From: Diaporthe sp. PMI_573
Taxonomy: Eukaryota > Ascomycota > Sordariomycetes > Diaporthales > Diaporthaceae
DNA: 64,000 nucleotides
NCBI GenBank assembly: GCA_021399435.1
Contig: JAJTUP010000047.1
Span: forward strand, 372,001 to 436,000
Reading direction: 5' to 3'
The notes under the pieces were generated by a model. That model ran no database searches and was not told the DNA's origin. It saw nothing but the letters and a program-made list of their open reading frames with translations. The translations under genes were made by a program, and so were the position numbers. Below, one piece after another: positions 36,305 to 49,945 of this stretch; positions within the stretch are counted from its first letter, which is position 1; each line of letters opens with the position of its first letter.

Positions 36305-38448
36305 CTAAACGTGTTGATCTAGTCTACTTGGCCCAGTCGCACCAACCTGTTGCACGGTGTACTTAGAGCGGCGACGCAGCCAGGCACCATGGATACGGAC
36401 ACTGATACAGATAGCGCAGAAAAGCGCGCTGATGCCTGCAAGAATGCCGCACATCTTCTGTGGCCCCATTGATTTCACCCAGGGCCCACCCGCGGGGTTA
36501 AGTGCGCCAGCGAGGAAGTCCCTAGAGAACCCGTTCCCACCTGTCGCAGAAGCAGCGTAGTAGAAGCTGTAAGCGGCGACCATATAGTCGATGGTGGAGG
36601 CGTAGATGGTGTAGTTGGCTACGCTGATTGGGAGGACGCCAAACATAGTGCCGATCCATGCGAGCTGCCCATACGAAGAGTTGGCTGTCGCTGCAAAGAT
36701 GATTAGTCCCAGCGGGAGGCACGGCGCTGTGTAGACGAGAACGTCCATCCGGCCTTCGTACTGCGCATCCTGACTATTCGGGTTGGCGGCGCGAGAGTTC
36801 TTGCTGCGTCGGTTGAAAAACAGCTGGATGAGGTAGCCTACGGTGTCTAATTTGAATTCACGTGTCAGTCTTGGAGGGCGACGGAACCTGAGAGGCTCGG
36901 GATGGGCATGACACCGTGTATTACTGTTAGCGGGGTTACTCACAGCCTAGAGCAAGGGGGATAAACATGAGGCCTGTCGTCCCTTTGTCAAAACCGAATT
37001 GCACTCCGTAGATGTGCCCGAAGACTTCCATAAACAAGAAAACGATTGCATCGCCGCAAGCTGAGAGTGCAGAGAGGCAGTAAACAATCGGCTCAGTCTG
37101 GAAGAAACAGACGTTAGTCTTGCGCGCTGCCTTGAGATGCGAAGTTACTTACAAAGAGGAATTTGAAGGGCCGGCACACGGTTTGTATAAATTCCCTGAG
37201 CTCAACGCGGTCACGGACGGAGACTCCCTCAGTCGGCCCGTACAAGTTCAGGTCCAAAGACTCGTTACCTTCCCGTCGAGCAGTTTCACGACGCTTCTTG
37301 GCGTATTTGTCGAGGGCTTTCTTATACGTCGTCTCGGGGACAATCACAACGTGCAAGACCAGGACGAATGCGCCAAACAAGGCGATAAGCCAAAAGCACC
37401 ACTTCCAGCCTAGCGCACCAAGGTGCAGTTCCATGAAGCCACCGGCGATAGGCGGCAACGCGGATCCAAGCATGGACCCAAACGCGATGAAAGCAACTGC
37501 GTGCTGTTGTTGGTGAGGCTTGTACATGTCAGCAGCGACACCGAGAGTCAAGGACCCGCCGGCTGTGGCAAGGCCTGTGAGGATGCGCAGGGCCAGCACG
37601 GTGGCAAAATTGTGAGAGAATGGGATCACAGCCGTGAACAAGATGACGAGAGCCATTGATGCCTGCATCAGCCATTTGCGGCCCAGCTCCTCTGCAGCAT
37701 TCGGAGTCAGTTATCAAAGGACCAAGCGGGTTGTTTTGATACAAATTAGGGGAGAGAATGGTCTCAATGTGGCCATGGCCTGTTTCAGGGCCAGCAGCGT
37801 GGCAGGTTCATTGAGGCATATGCCACAGAGGGGAGAAGTTTCTTCTGGAAGGGGTTAACATTGTATTCAGAAGCTGCTTACCCGACCAAGGCGCCCAAAG
37901 CTCGCAGCCAAAGGCGTAGGCTATGAGAAAGGCCATGTTGCCGTAAGTTGTCTGCTGAACGGAAATGTTCAACGAGTCTGCCATGCTGGCTTGTGTGTTA
38001 GAATATAGGGAGCCATTCATGTTCATTGAGAGTTGCACCTAATGCATTGTCAGCAGGGTGCTCTCGTTTATATAAACACAATTTGGGTTGCTCGAATAGT
38101 TGGCAGATTGTTGTCATTGCGGAGTCTCAACTGGCAACTGGCACAAAGTCGTCTCCGAGGCTCACTTTGCTGTGGTGAGTGTTTCACGACAAGACTTACC
38201 ATCCAGAGTGCAGCAAGAATCTTCCATTTCAAACTTGTTTTGTAGGAATACGCCATACACTCTCTCGCCTCCCCTTCAGTGACGATTCGACGGTCAGTTC
38301 CACTTTGGTTGCCACCTTGTGAAAGCTGATCAGGAAGTGGCTGAATCTTGATGATTGGATTGGTGGATCCTAGTTCAATCTCCTCGAATTCCTTTCCCAG
38401 TTCGTGGAAGTCCGTTTCGGACGGTGGGGACAATTTTGTTGACATCAT
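36305..38448 (-). CDS. MFS multidrug-type transporter (DHA1-like)
   Basis: Five exons, 38200-38448, 37882-38038, 37153-37691, 36944-37097 and 36305-36837, encode 543 residues. About 70 hydrophilic residues precede helix 1 (WKILAALWMVQLSMNMNGSLYSN). Helices 3-4 contain the joined segment APWSEELGRKWLM, corresponding to the MFS loop 2-3 motif. Next come LRILTGLATAGGSLTLGVAADMY and VVIVPETTYKKAL, where the PETY/PETL end of the first half lies. The second half ends with MVAAYSFYYAASATGGNGFSRDF, which is typical of DHA1 (TPO-like) exporters. Introns are 161, 190, 55 and 106 bp. The 190-bp intron is introner-like element C. Likely substrates are a toxin, the cluster product or polyamine-like compounds; this cannot be read from the sequence. 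The gene ends the probable metabolite cluster. Confidence 0.86.
37692..37881 (-). mobile_element. Introner-like element C (intron 2 of DHA1-like gene)
   Basis: A 190-bp intron on the minus strand that is a close match to element A 21 kb away: same first bases (GTAAGCAGCTTCTG), the same AACCCCTTCCAGAAGAAA block, a shared CCCCTCTGTGGC block, TTTGTAT near the 3' side and the same end, ATAACTGAC branch region with ATGCTGCAG. The middle is more diverged than the ends. Both the host gene and its orientation differ, so it was copied rather than inherited with the gene. Confidence 0.75.
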
Positions 38449-39697
38449 GGACTTGTCAAGCTAGTATGCTGGACAAATTATTGAATGGCAGATTGCGTGT
38501 TCTGTGGTTGATGAAAAGGATGTTCAAAAGCTTTGGCTGTCTGTTGGCTGGGGGAAACAAGGATGAGACTTTGGGAGTCTCCGAGGTGTGCTGGTAATCG
38601 AGATGATTGGTACGTCCACGGGTCTGAAAGGTAGAGAGTCTCGTGCGCTGGTGGGATTTTATTATTTTCAAAAAAAGATTCAATTCTCTACCGTAATAGC
38701 TGGCTAGAAGACCGGTCGGCGAGTAGTGCAAAGAGCCAAAGTCAAGCTTAGGGGCACCATCAACATTGCTAGAGGCTCGGGGGACCCAGACATTGCACTA
38801 ATAATCTATCTAGGTAGGTAGCGTATTAAGAATGAACGTACAGTCCCACTTTGATCATGGTTTAGATTACCTTGGCTCTCTAGTAGTCGAAATCCACGCA
38901 GCACTCAGCTGTTTGGATCTATTCACATACATTGCGTGTTACAGCATGACATACCGAGCACTTCATTTTTATGCCCGGCCGCCATATCGTGCTTCGGTGG
39001 CCTGCAGAGGAGGTCACTACAAACCCAGTCACTACTTATTAGTATTTACCTATATTTAGGTTGACTTTTATACTCAGAAGTTTATACTAAATGATTCTCG
39101 AGCAGAAGTTTTCAAATAGGTAAATGAAGGCCATAGTAACCTTTTTTGTAGCCACCAAAGCAACGGTATGGAGGGAGTCGCGAGGCTTTGTTTGGTTTGG
39201 TGGTAGACTCGCACGAGGGTCATTATTATCCGTCAACTGTCTTTCGCCCAGGTACTACCTGCTTCAGTAGGTAGTCAGCTCCCGAGCCAATACCACCATG
39301 AATTGGTCTGTATTTCTCTTTCCGAGTCTCCCACTTTCCGCCTGCCAGTTAGCGATAAGTGACAGGGGCGGGCTGAGGAAGCCAATGTTATCATCTCACG
39401 TAGACACATCGTGGGGAAGCCATGACTGAGGCCCGCTGGACCTGCCCAATTGCCTTCTAAAGCGGTAGCATCCACGAATAGTGCCAGGATTCAGCTTCCT
39501 GTTTAGGCAGGTCGTTTGTTGATTGGGTGTTCACGATAGAATGCCAAGTCGACAGCGTGAACGCCAAGGCCGGTACTCATCTAAAGCGCCGGGCGGCACG
39601 ACCTACAAATATCCTGCCCCCCTAATCACCTATTGTAGACCAGTGTATCCCTCCTCAGGTATCGATCTTTTCACCTAGTGAGTCATCCCTCTTCGCA
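38449..39697. other. Intergenic region at cluster edge
   Basis: The stretch is AT-rich around 38,655-38,690 and 39,040-39,130 and has no supported gene. It separates the transporter from the carboxypeptidase, the two being divergent. Confidence 0.4.
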
Positions 39698-41177
39698 ATG
39701 CATTCAGCATCAATTTTGGCCGGGCTTCTGGGCTGCGCGGGGCTAGCGAGCGGGTGTCTCCTCCCTGAGGAACGTGACGGCATGCCTCGTATCGTCCCCA
39801 GGCAGTCGAACAATGGGGCCCCGATTGGAACCGGCGACCGGTTCAGCGGTGGCAGTGTCGCTCCCCAAGGCCTGGGCACTCGTGCTTCTAGCACCAGCTT
39901 TTCCACGATTCTGAGTGCGGCCGAGGTCAAGAGTGGATTCGACGGTCTCGCGAACACATACGGCCTGGAGACTTTCACCACTCCCTACAAGACCTATGGG
40001 GGAGCCACGATCTTTGGTGGAAAGGTTGGTGGCACCGGTACCTGTAACAAGGCTTACCGGGTCTACTTCAACGGCGGAATCCACGCGCGTGAGCGTGGCT
40101 CCTCAGATGGAGTGCTCTACTTCGTCTCGGATCTTCTCTACGCCAACAAGACCGGGTCCGGCTTAACCTATGGCTCAAAGAGCTATACCAACGCTCAAGT
40201 GAAGACGGCCCTGGCCGCGGGAATTGTTTTCGTGCCCTTGAGCAACCCCGACGGTGTAGCCTACGATCAGTCCACGAACAGTTGCTGGCGCAAGAACCGC
40301 AACCCGGCTTCCTCGACAGGGAGCTCGTCAATTGGGGTGGACTTGAACCGCAACTTCGACTTCCTTTGGGATTTCACCAAGAAATTCGCATCGAGCGTTC
40401 AGTCGAGCGTGGCTTCCACCAGCCCTTCGTCTGAGACATATCACGGTCCGTATTCCAAGTTTCTAAACCTTCTGCATTCCAGTCATCCCTTCCCACGGGT
40501 TTCGCTCACACCCGGTCAGGAACCAAGGCATTCTCTGAGCCCGAGACACAGTCCATCAAGTGGGTCTTGGATACGTACTCAGCTGTCCGCTGGTTTGTCG
40601 ACCTGCACTCGTATGCTGGAGACGTACTTTACAGCTGGGGAAGCGATACGAACCAGAACAAGTACAGCTACATCAACTTTCTTAACACCACGTACGACGG
40701 ATACAACACGTAGGTAATCCCTGCAACCCTTGCACTTCCGAGGCAAGTCACATCGAGTTATGTCGGAGCGTGCTAACATGTCCTAGGCGCGGGGTCTTGA
40801 CCGACACTCCAGGTTCTGCCAGAGCGTATGGAGAGTACACTCCCGCAGCAGAGGACACCGCCAACGTCCAGGCTGGGACGCGAATGGCTTCTGCCATGAG
40901 TGCGGCAAGTGGGCGTTCGTACACCGCGATGCAGGCAGCCGCCCTGTATCCTACCTCGGGTGCTAGCGACGATTACTCGTACTCGCGACACTTTGCCAAC
41001 CCAGCACTCAACCTTGTGCACGGTTACACTGTTGAGTTTGGTTTCGGTAATTCCGGTGCTTCGTGCCCCTTCTACCCGACTGTGTCCCAGTACAACACCA
41101 ACCTACGGGAGGTCGGTGCTGGCTTCATGGAATTCATCCTCGCAGCCACGGACCTTGGTCTGGGTGGTGGATGCTAA
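39698..41177 (+). CDS. Secreted M14 zinc carboxypeptidase
   Basis: Three exons, 39698-40445, 40520-40709 and 40787-41177, encode 442 residues. A clear signal peptide (MHSASILAGLLGCAGLASG) precedes a prosegment of roughly 50-80 residues, shorter than in digestive procarboxypeptidases. The zinc ligands are seen as H-A-R-E (His129, Glu132) and His279 in VDLHSYAG. The substrate-binding run is NPDGVAYDQ ... WRKNRNP ... GVDLNRNFDF, and the catalytic Glu396 lies in YTVEFGFG. So the enzyme should be active and remove C-terminal residues from peptides outside the cell, in nutrition or host-protein breakdown. Introns are 74 and 77 bp. Nothing links it to the PKS cluster except position; it probably lies outside it. 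Confidence 0.92.
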
Positions 41178-44100
41178 GGGTGGGACGAATTCTTCGGGGG
41201 CATAATCGTGATAAAGTTGCTGAGCAAAAAAATAGCATCAGATAGCTCTGCACGGCTCCTAGGTTGCGAAAGTCCGTACACGGTAAAGCTTGGGAGGACT
41301 CTCAATAATCACTTAACTAACTGTTGCTTCCAGCGGCATCCCGAACACTATTGCATCTCTGAATTGACCTGTGTCAGTGGTGTCCACGTCAGGGTCACAT
41401 GTGTTGTTTCAGCTCGCCCGTCTCACATTCCTTTTGCACTCCTCGCCATCTTTCATGACCAATCCACAGCTGCAATTGGTCCTGGGATGTCGGTGGAAGG
41501 GAATCCGCAAGTATTCCACTGCCCTCTTCCTATTGGGTGCCTGGACCCAGTCTGCCCACACAAGTTCTGCCACTAGCAAAAAGATCAATCCAGAGCACAA
41601 CATGGAGGACGTAAAACGCGGGCTTTTGAACACAGATTGGCATAAAGCTGTGTTTGCCTAACGATTATGAGTCGCTCATAGCCTGATCCCTGTCGAGAAC
41701 GAAGCCCAAAGCCCTCGAGGTCGACCAGTCCGAGCTAAATGGAGGACATTCCATTGTGGAAAGGCCGAAGACGAGGTAGAGCCAGGTCAGCTTTGGCCTA
41801 ACCTCAATGCAGTGTCATTCAGGATTAAATCACCGGCATGCAAAGAAGCACTTACATCGTATGAAGCGGACGTTAGTGGCCACCCATTTACTCCGCGAGG
41901 ACATTGTGACGGCCCCTGTCGATCCTGTGGTCAGGGCTGACCCCCGTTTGCTGCCCAAGCGGGCTCCTTCCGATCTTTGAAAAGCGAACCTTGCAACCGA
42001 GTCCGTGAGCACGGGCAAGGTACTCACTCTGACTGGCTGACACTACGGCAAGCCTACTACTGTGTAGTACAGTTGACATTTGAATGCCATTTCAACTTGA
42101 TCATCCAGCCTCACCTCCACCGCATACACAGCACACAGGACGCAGTGGTGCGTGCCCGTTGAGAAAGCTGCCCCAAAACGCATTTGCACCTGACTCGGGA
42201 ACGGCCAGTCCCGTTTCCTCTGTTGCAGGCTTTATTACCGTGAGGGAATGACATCATATGGGGGGGTGGCTACTGCCCGTACCCTGCCCGGTTCCGGGAA
42301 GGAGCCTTCGGGTGGGTCGCACAAGCCTTGGAGAATAAGATGGGAGGAGCGCTAATGAGAGTACCAATGTACTGTGTACAGACTACCTACCTACGGTAGG
42401 TAGGTACAGGGCAACTTCAGGTTCGGGGCCCCCAAGTTCTGTACTGTGTACTGTCACGTAGCCGTCACCGTATGTGGGTATCACTGCGCGACCGGTGTGA
42501 GCTTGAACAGCAACGGAACCGGGGCTGCCCATCTGTCCGTCCTGCTGCCCCGTTGCCTCCATCGCCGTCGCAGTTCTGCCAACCAGCTGCGTTGCACCGA
42601 ATCCACCTGTCAGACATCTGTCACTGCCCACTCCACGACGGCAGTACGCGTACAGATGTACTGCATACCTACATTCATGGACCCTGTACAACAACACACA
42701 TTGCCTATCTGGCAGCTGTGCATCGCTTGATGGATTGCTTCCAACCGCAACGCCTGCAACATGCACATTGGATGCACACAGCGGCCCTGCCTATCTTTCC
42801 GATCTCAAGCTCAAGATTCACTCGAATCGGTACCGAGATGACCGCTCGTCCGCCTGCCGAATCACAGAGATCTGTCACATCTCAGATCCTCACCCCCCTT
42901 GGACAGCAAGAGAGAGAAAAAAAAAGAAAAAGAAAAAAAAAAGCACTCGCGCAGCTGACCAATCCTCTGCTGTCGCGCCGTCTACAGCATGGGCATGTCT
43001 CAGTGCTGTGCCTATAGCTGCGCCTCTATGGCTCGTTCGGAAGAAGGGAGAACTGCATCGTGTAACTTGACATGCTGTGATGAGCCTGTCCCAGCGCCGC
43101 CCCAGAGCAGAACTGCGTTTGTGTTTTACACCGCCTGTCCACTGGCTGCGACTAACACGCTGTAGTCTAGCTGACAGGATCTCCCAGGCGATGTCGTGCC
43201 GCATAATGCAGGCGTTAAGCTTTTGGTCCTCCATCGTCGAGGGCCTAGGACAGGGTTGGCCTCGCCATTGTATCCATGTGGGTGCCAATTGCTTGGCGAA
43301 CGGCGCGCTCCGCCATGGAAGAGGGCTGGAGAAGCTCGGGAGAACTCTGATGTCGACGAGCCCCGCCTCAGATCAGGACCTACAGTACTGTAGCCCTTCC
43401 CATTGACTTCACGGCACCTCCCTCTCCTGTCCAGGGCCGGCTTGTCGAAACCCACACACACAGACACAATAGCCCTCGCCACACACCATCAGGCAGCTAT
43501 CGTCGCCGTCCTCGTCCCCGCTGCGGCGTCACCCAGGCCCTTGTCCCGCGCAAAGCGTGCGAAATGCGCCAAGCGGGCTCGGGTGCGCGCGGCCTGGATA
43601 CGGACGTCGGACAGTTGACATTGCTTTTGCTGGGACTCGGGAGGCGGTCGCAATCCCTGCCAGCACGCGCTGCTTTTGACTTCCAGGTTTGGGTAGTGGG
43701 ACGGCGATCGTGAGGGATTCTCCCCCCACATCACTCTTACCAGCGGCCCAGCTTCCGGGTCATGGCTCACTTGACCTGAACTGACTTGATTTGACTGGGT
43801 CTTTCTCGTCCTGGCGGTCCCCGTTCGATTTCCTCCGTCAACCCTAGGCTGCCCGCCTACGCTCGCACGTCTTATCTCCAGCGTCTTTGTGCGCCGACTA
43901 GAGCCTCTCCTCTCCTCCTTCTTGTGATCCTCACCCCTACCCGAGACCATCGTTGCCGTTCCGTTCAGACGGCCTGGCCAGTCGCCGCAAGGACGGGGCC
44001 ACGCCTTCCGCCCGCCCTCCGCCCGCCTCCCGCCCGCCCCCGTCTCTCCTTGCTGCCAGGCGGGCAGCCCTCTCGGGCTTCACTCGCTCCCCCACGCAGG

Positions 44101-44227
44101 CTTCTCCCGTGCTTGGAACAGCCTTTTGCGCAGCTACACAACCGCCTGTTCGTGCCGGATCCCAACTATGTTGTCCCAACTATGTTGACCTCCGAATAGC
44201 ACCGACTGAGGACCGGCATAACGCAGC
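41178..44227. other. 3-kb region upstream of the histidine kinase
   Basis: No coding gene is supported. The last ~800 bases are pyrimidine-rich on the plus strand, as in long fungal 5' leaders. An A-rich tract (42,915-42,942) and a strong palindrome (listed separately) are present. Overlapping open frames between 43,400 and 44,200 are GC-rich chance frames. Confidence 0.45.
42384..42406. repeat. Perfect hairpin-forming palindrome
   Basis: TACCTACCTAC and its exact inverse GTAGGTAGGTA are separated by one G. The tract is built from ACCT/AGGT repeats. It could form a hairpin in DNA or RNA; no link to a gene is evident. Confidence 0.6.
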
Positions 44228-47200
44228 ATGTCTCCGCAACTCAGGAGCGTCGGCATCGTTGATCTTCTCGAGGCTGATCCACGACCGACCTTCATCGTCG
44301 ATCTCACCATCGCCGCCGGGAATTCAGAACAGACCTCCTCCATCGCTTACTGCAACCCCGCGCTCTCGGCCTGTCCTGACCTGGTTGACCTTGTCCAGTC
44401 CTCCCGCAGCCAACACGCTGTCCTCTGGGAATGGATCTCCGCCTCCTTCCTGCCTCCGAGTGTGACCAAGGCCCGCAGTTCTTCCTCGTCGGACTCTCCC
44501 TCGTCGCCCTTCTACTACTCCAACGCCCAATGGAGCAAATGTCTCGTCCAAGGAAGGTGGCTGGTCGTGGGAACCAACGAGCAGCCCTCATCAGCCGACC
44601 GTCCCCGCAAAATCCGGCTCGATTCCCAGAAAGGAAGCTTTGGTGTCTCCGGTAGCGCCAACAAGGTTGCATCTTCCACTTTGCCTATCGCGATTCCGCA
44701 CCATGACCGCCGATCAGACTCTCTGTGCGGTCCAGGAACAGCTTCTGAACATGATGCCTTGCCTGGACAGAGGATGTCTGTTGAGCCGGACTGGGTCTTG
44801 CCGGAAATTATGCACGACCAGGGACCCTTTCTCAAAATTCTTACAAGCATCGACTGGGCTTCGACGCCTCTGGGACCTCTTAATGCCTGGCCGGCTCTAC
44901 TCAAACAAACGCTCAACCAGGTTCTCGCAGACTCCCGCCCTATCGCGTTATACTGGGGAGATCATTTCACCACGATATACAACGAAGCATTCGGAGCACT
45001 GTGCGGATCGAAACATCCAGGTCTGTTAGGAAAGTCGCTGGAGGATGTTTGGCTCGAGGCTGGCCCTAAACTTAAGGAGATCATGCTCACAACCGCTCAG
45101 AACCGCCGTGGTATCGTCGAGAAGGAATGGCGATTTTTCATGGAAAGGACAGATGATGGCCCTGAGGAGACATATCTTAAGTGGTCGGTTGTGCCCGTCA
45201 TGGAAGAGGAGAAAGTCTCGGGCTTCTTACATCCGATTCTTGATGTTACATCGGTGCGCCTGTGGGAGAGGCGGGTGAAGATGCTCATTGATCTCGGCGA
45301 CGCGCTGGTAACGGCAAGAGATGCGAAGTCTTACTGGGCCAAGACTGTTGAGTTTCTCGGCGCCGTCGAACCCAGATACGATGTTCCGCTGGCGATTCTG
45401 TATTCTGTTCAAGATGATCCGGAAGCACAAAGTGTTACACACTCACTCTATGGATTCCCGAAAATATGTCAGCTCGAGGGCGCGCTAGGTGTGCCCGACG
45501 GCCACCACATCGCACCGCCGACCATCTCGCTTCGAACCACCGATCATGGTCTTGCGTCTATTTTCCGAAGTGCTTTACAAGGCCATTGTCCGCTTCTGCT
45601 CCAAGCAAAGGATGGCACTCTGCCCGAGTCCCTCGTTCAGGGCTTAGAATGGAGAGGGTTTGGTGACGTTTGTCGAAGCGCCGTTGTGTGTCCTATTCGG
45701 CCTACCCGAGAAGAGAACGTTATGGGCCTGCTTTTGCTGGGCTTGAACCCGAGGAGGCCTTATGATAATGACTACCGGCAGTACATTTCGCTTTTGAACC
45801 AGAAATTGACCACTGCTCTGGCTTCCACAGTACTCCTGGAGGAAGAGGCTCGGAGGGGTCGCAACATCGCGGAGGAAGCCGCCTATGAGCAGGCAAGGCT
45901 GAAGTCTCAGTTGACTGACAAGACGAAGGAGAAAACCGAATCGCTGCACAAGTTCGAAGAGGTGGCAGATTTCATTCCGGTCGGCATGGCTTTCCAGAAC
46001 GCCCAAGGCGTTCTGACCAAGACTAATGACGCCTGGCACCGGATCACTGGCAACCCCCATCGAGAGACCGGCCCATCGATGGCTTTGAGAGATATTCTCT
46101 CTTACATTGTTGAGGAGGACAGACCCGGCGTCATAAAGGCTTACGAGAAATTACGCACGGACGACAGCATCACCTTCGAATGTCGACTGATTCGGCGCAA
46201 CACCGTCAACAGTCCACCGCCGCTGGTGAGAGAATCTGCGAGCTTCGAAAGAGCCGGCATCGAACTTCGTGGTATCGACGACCAAGCATCCGAGCGCCAC
46301 ATCCTTGCAGCTGCTCGAGCTGAACGTGCCTCAGACGGCAGCATTCTCCAAGTGCTAACTTGCTTGACAGACGTCACTCTACACAAGCAGACTGCCGAAG
46401 AAGCGATCCGTAGGGCGCGGCAGGCCGAAAATTTGAAGCGCATGGCAGAGCTGGCAACCGTCGGGATGTACGAGATGGACTTGGATGGGCAGCTTGTCGA
46501 GGCGAACAACGTTTTCTTCCAAATGTGCGGCCTCGAGAAAGACGACACGAACATGAAAGAGACCGGCGTCAAGCCCTGGGAGACCAGTATAGTGGAAGAG
46601 GACTTGCCTGCTTTACATGACGTGATGAAAAAGGTCACCCATGAGGGCACGCCGCAGACGATCGAGGTCCGATTCAAGACGCCTTTGAAAGTCAAGGACA
46701 GCGAAGGTACCGAAATTGTCGTGCCGAGATGGGCGTACGGCACTTTCCTGCCAGTGAGGAGCTCAGACGGCGCAATCCAGTCATACTGCGGGTGTGTGAG
46801 CGACGTGTCCCTCCAAAAGTGGCAACTCGAGCGGGAAAGATTGCGCAAGGAGGAAGCGTTGGAGTCGAAGCGGCAACAGGAAAACTTCATCGACATGACC
46901 TCCCATGAGATGCGCAACCCCCTGAGCGCAATTATTCACTGTGCTGATGCGGTCATTGCGTCGCTTGGAAAAGCACTGGACCTGCAGCAGAGGATGGTAG
47001 GTCTCAGCAGGCAAAATTCTACGGCGGCAAACGGCGGTGTCAGCGGCGGCGTCAGCGGCGGCGGCATGCGCAGAGAGGATGAGGTGCTTATGGAGAGCAG
47101 TGTTGAAAATGCGGAGACAATTATCGCTTGGTGAGAACTACCCCCGAACATTCCCTAATCTTTTGTTTCTTCAAGCAAGGCTCCAGCCTCGTTAGGATGG

Positions 47201-49096
47201 AACCCAACCATCACCCTCCTTTGTCAGGTAGGGCGGTCCTATTTGTGGGTTGATGTTTCACGACACGAGCTCCGAGGGGGCATTGTGTGTGTGCCTTGCG
47301 CAATTGCGTCTCCCACCCAGGCTCACAAAATCCAAGTCACGCGGGCCGTGCTAACAAGCTTGCAACTATAGCGCGCAGCACCAAAAAAGGATAGTGGATG
47401 ACATTGTAAGTAAACACCTGTTGTTTGTAGTACCTCAAGCACAGTTGTTTCCCTCCCTCGTACGGGTCTTCAAGACCAAGCGTCGGCAGGAGGCTGCTAG
47501 CTGTTCTACATCGTTCTCTTCTGTCGACTACGAGGGAACCACTCCCCCCCCCCGCGGACGGCGTTCCGGTCTCGTGGTCCATCTCCTCATCTGAACCTCA
47601 TCCTTCTTACCTCCAGAGTGCTGATGCGAATGATACAGTTGACTATGTCAAAACTGGACTCTAAACTACTGGCTGTGACCCCGATTACTGTCGACCCGCT
47701 CCAGATAGCAAAGGAGTCACTCAAGATGTTTGAAGTCGAGGCTCGAAGGGTCGATATTGATTTACGCATGAGGGTCGAGGCGTCCTATGAGGACTTGGGA
47801 CTGGAGTTCCTTGACTTGGATCCATCACGGCTCAAACAAGTCCTTATCAATCTTCTCACCAACGCCCTGAAATTCACGAAATCCGGCAACCTCAGACACG
47901 TTACTTTGACGGTCAGCGCATCTATTGCACGGCCTACAGACTCGACATGCTCAGTGCAGTTTATACCCCGGTCACAAGGGCACGAGTACCAACAGCCACC
48001 AAACCCAAGCGGAAGTGATCCTGTGTTTGTCCTGTTCGAGGTGAAGGACACTGGGCAAGGCCTGACAGAGGAAGAGATGAAGAGCCTGTTCCAGCGATTC
48101 AAACAAGCATCAGCCAGAACTCACGTCAAATATGGAGGCTCTGGTTTGGGTCTCTTCATCAGTAGGAGGCTGTGCGAGATGCACAACGGACAGATTGGCG
48201 TGGCCTCGCTGCCCGGAGTCGGGTCGACATTTGCATTTTATGTCGAGTCGCGTCTGCCCAGCGAGGCGTCCTTACGGGAAGCTAGGGCCACTGCTCGAAC
48301 GGCCTTGAAAGCAACCAGCTTGCCCATCACGAAGAGGGCCGAATCCCTACAGATAGGAACGGCGGAAGTCCCTCTGAAAAGCACACCGATCAAAGCCACG
48401 GAATTAGCCGCCAATGACTCTGACTCTCTAGGCACGGAGACAAGTGCGGAGACCGCCAAAATTGAGGGAGTCCTGGTCGTGGAGGACAATTTGATTAACC
48501 AGCAAATTACGCGCCGAGGCCTTGCTGACCAAGGGTTCACGGTCGATGTTGCAAACCATGGCATCGAAGCCCTGGAAAAGCTACGTGCCTCTGACCGATG
48601 GCTCGGGGATGGCCCCATCACGGTACCTGTTTCCAATGGCGGTGCCACAACTGATCCATCGTCGACCGCTCTCACAACACCCACCACTCCGACCAGATCG
48701 AACGTCCCGGGCCCCAACACGAGTCTCAATCCGGAAATCAGAGTCGATTTAACGCCCACGACGACACCAAACAAATTCCCCTTGTCACTTATCCTCATGG
48801 ACATGGAGATGCCTGTCCAAGACGGCCTCACCTGCACGCGACACATCCGGGAACTAGAGCGGCAGGGGCAAATCCTCGGAGGAAGCATTCCTATCATCGC
48901 AGTCAGTGCCAACGCGAGGCTTGAGCAGGTCCTCGAGGCCAAGGCTGCAGGCTGCGACGACGTGATGATCAAGCCGTACCGTATGCCGGAGTTGATTGAA
49001 AAGATGAAGATTGTAGCCATCCAGGCCGAGCAGAAGAGCCGGGTTCCACAAGTCGATATGTCTGAGGCGATTGAAGAAGTGGACTCCGCGCCATGA
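44228..49096 (+). CDS. PAS/GAF hybrid histidine kinase
   Basis: Three exons, 44228-47130, 47372-47405 (34 nt) and 47639-49096, encode 1,464 residues. The order is a variable N-terminus, a PAS-like region (about 195-345), a GAF-like region (about 350-540), a second PAS (about 575-680), a third PAS (about 735-870), HisKA with His893 in TSHEMRNPLSAI, HATPase_c with LINLLTNALKFTK, DTGQGL and YGGSGLGLF, and a receiver domain with VLVVEDN and phospho-acceptor Asp1367 in LMDMEMP, closing with IKPYR. A Gly/Ser/Val insert (NGGVSGGVSGGG) lies between the H box and the ATPase. The receiver has a Ser/Thr/Pro-rich insert of about 60 residues between its acidic pocket and the phospho-acceptor. It should be a cytosolic sensor feeding a phosphorelay, as no membrane helices are seen. 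The introns (241 and 233 bp) are long for the window and sit just after the H-box helix. The signal sensed is unknown. Confidence 0.92.
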
Positions 49097-49789
49097 CTAG
49101 ATGAGCGCAAGCGAGAGAAGGAGGGAACGAAAACGACCACAAGGCAGCAGCACACACGACCAAAGGAGCCGAGGTGTTGTGTCTTGCTATAGCTCTAAAC
49201 GCTTAGATTCGTTGAGAGGGAATGGGGATCCTGCAGGTAGAGACGAAGCGGCTGCATTGCGAGATTGTTTGTTTCTTGTTGTCGTTGCTGCTGCTGTCGT
49301 TGCGCAAGAGCCACGGCGTAGACAGGCAAGACTATATATCTTAGGGCGGGGCAGGATGATGAGCCAGAAAGAGGTTTGCTGCCATTGCATTGATGATTGA
49401 AAAAGCATGGGTATGGCAGTGGATTTGTTTGATATGGCATTTTGTGTTCTTGACAACCCCAGACTTTTATATGAGATTATGGCAATGATACCCCCCCCCC
49501 TTTTTGGCCTCCTTGTCTCTTCATTGCGTGCTCGTGTGTGTGATGTATGCTCCGACGTGTCCAGGTGTCTCCGGGAGACTTTGATTTGGAAGAGTGTAGA
49601 CTAAAAGTCCCGAGGACCCATGCAGCGCAACTTTGCTCTGGGGCTCCTCAATCTCAGTTCTCTATCCAAGTATCTTTGAAGTAGTAGTTGACATCTTCGG
49701 GAACTATTATGACATTGGTTGACTCTGTTACAATGAAGTTCTATTCCAGCACGGTCTTTTGGAAGAGACCTGATATTAGCTGTATGGCA
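49097..49789. other. Histidine kinase 3' region and transition zone
   Basis: This 3' flank includes a C-run at 49,491-49,500. No gene is seen. Base composition starts to fall towards the AT-rich block beyond 49.9 kb. Confidence 0.4.
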
Positions 49790-49945
49790 ACCTCCTTTGA
49801 GATCACTCTCTTGTGGATCAGCCTCCCGTGGAATGAGCTCCAATGAGATAACCCTCCATGGGACACATTCCCGTAGGATAGTCTCTATGAGGTAAACTCC
49901 GGTGGTAAGACGTCGCCTGCGGTAACATGCCGCCATATGTACAGC
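49790..49945 (-). repeat. Degenerate ~15-bp tandem array, second location
   Basis: Read on the minus strand, imperfect units such as CATGGAGGGTTATC and ACGGGAGGCTGATCC follow one another. They resemble the 15-bp array at 4.9 kb (GGAGG core, 14-17 base spacing) in the opposite orientation. The array lies at the edge of the AT-rich block. Confidence 0.4.
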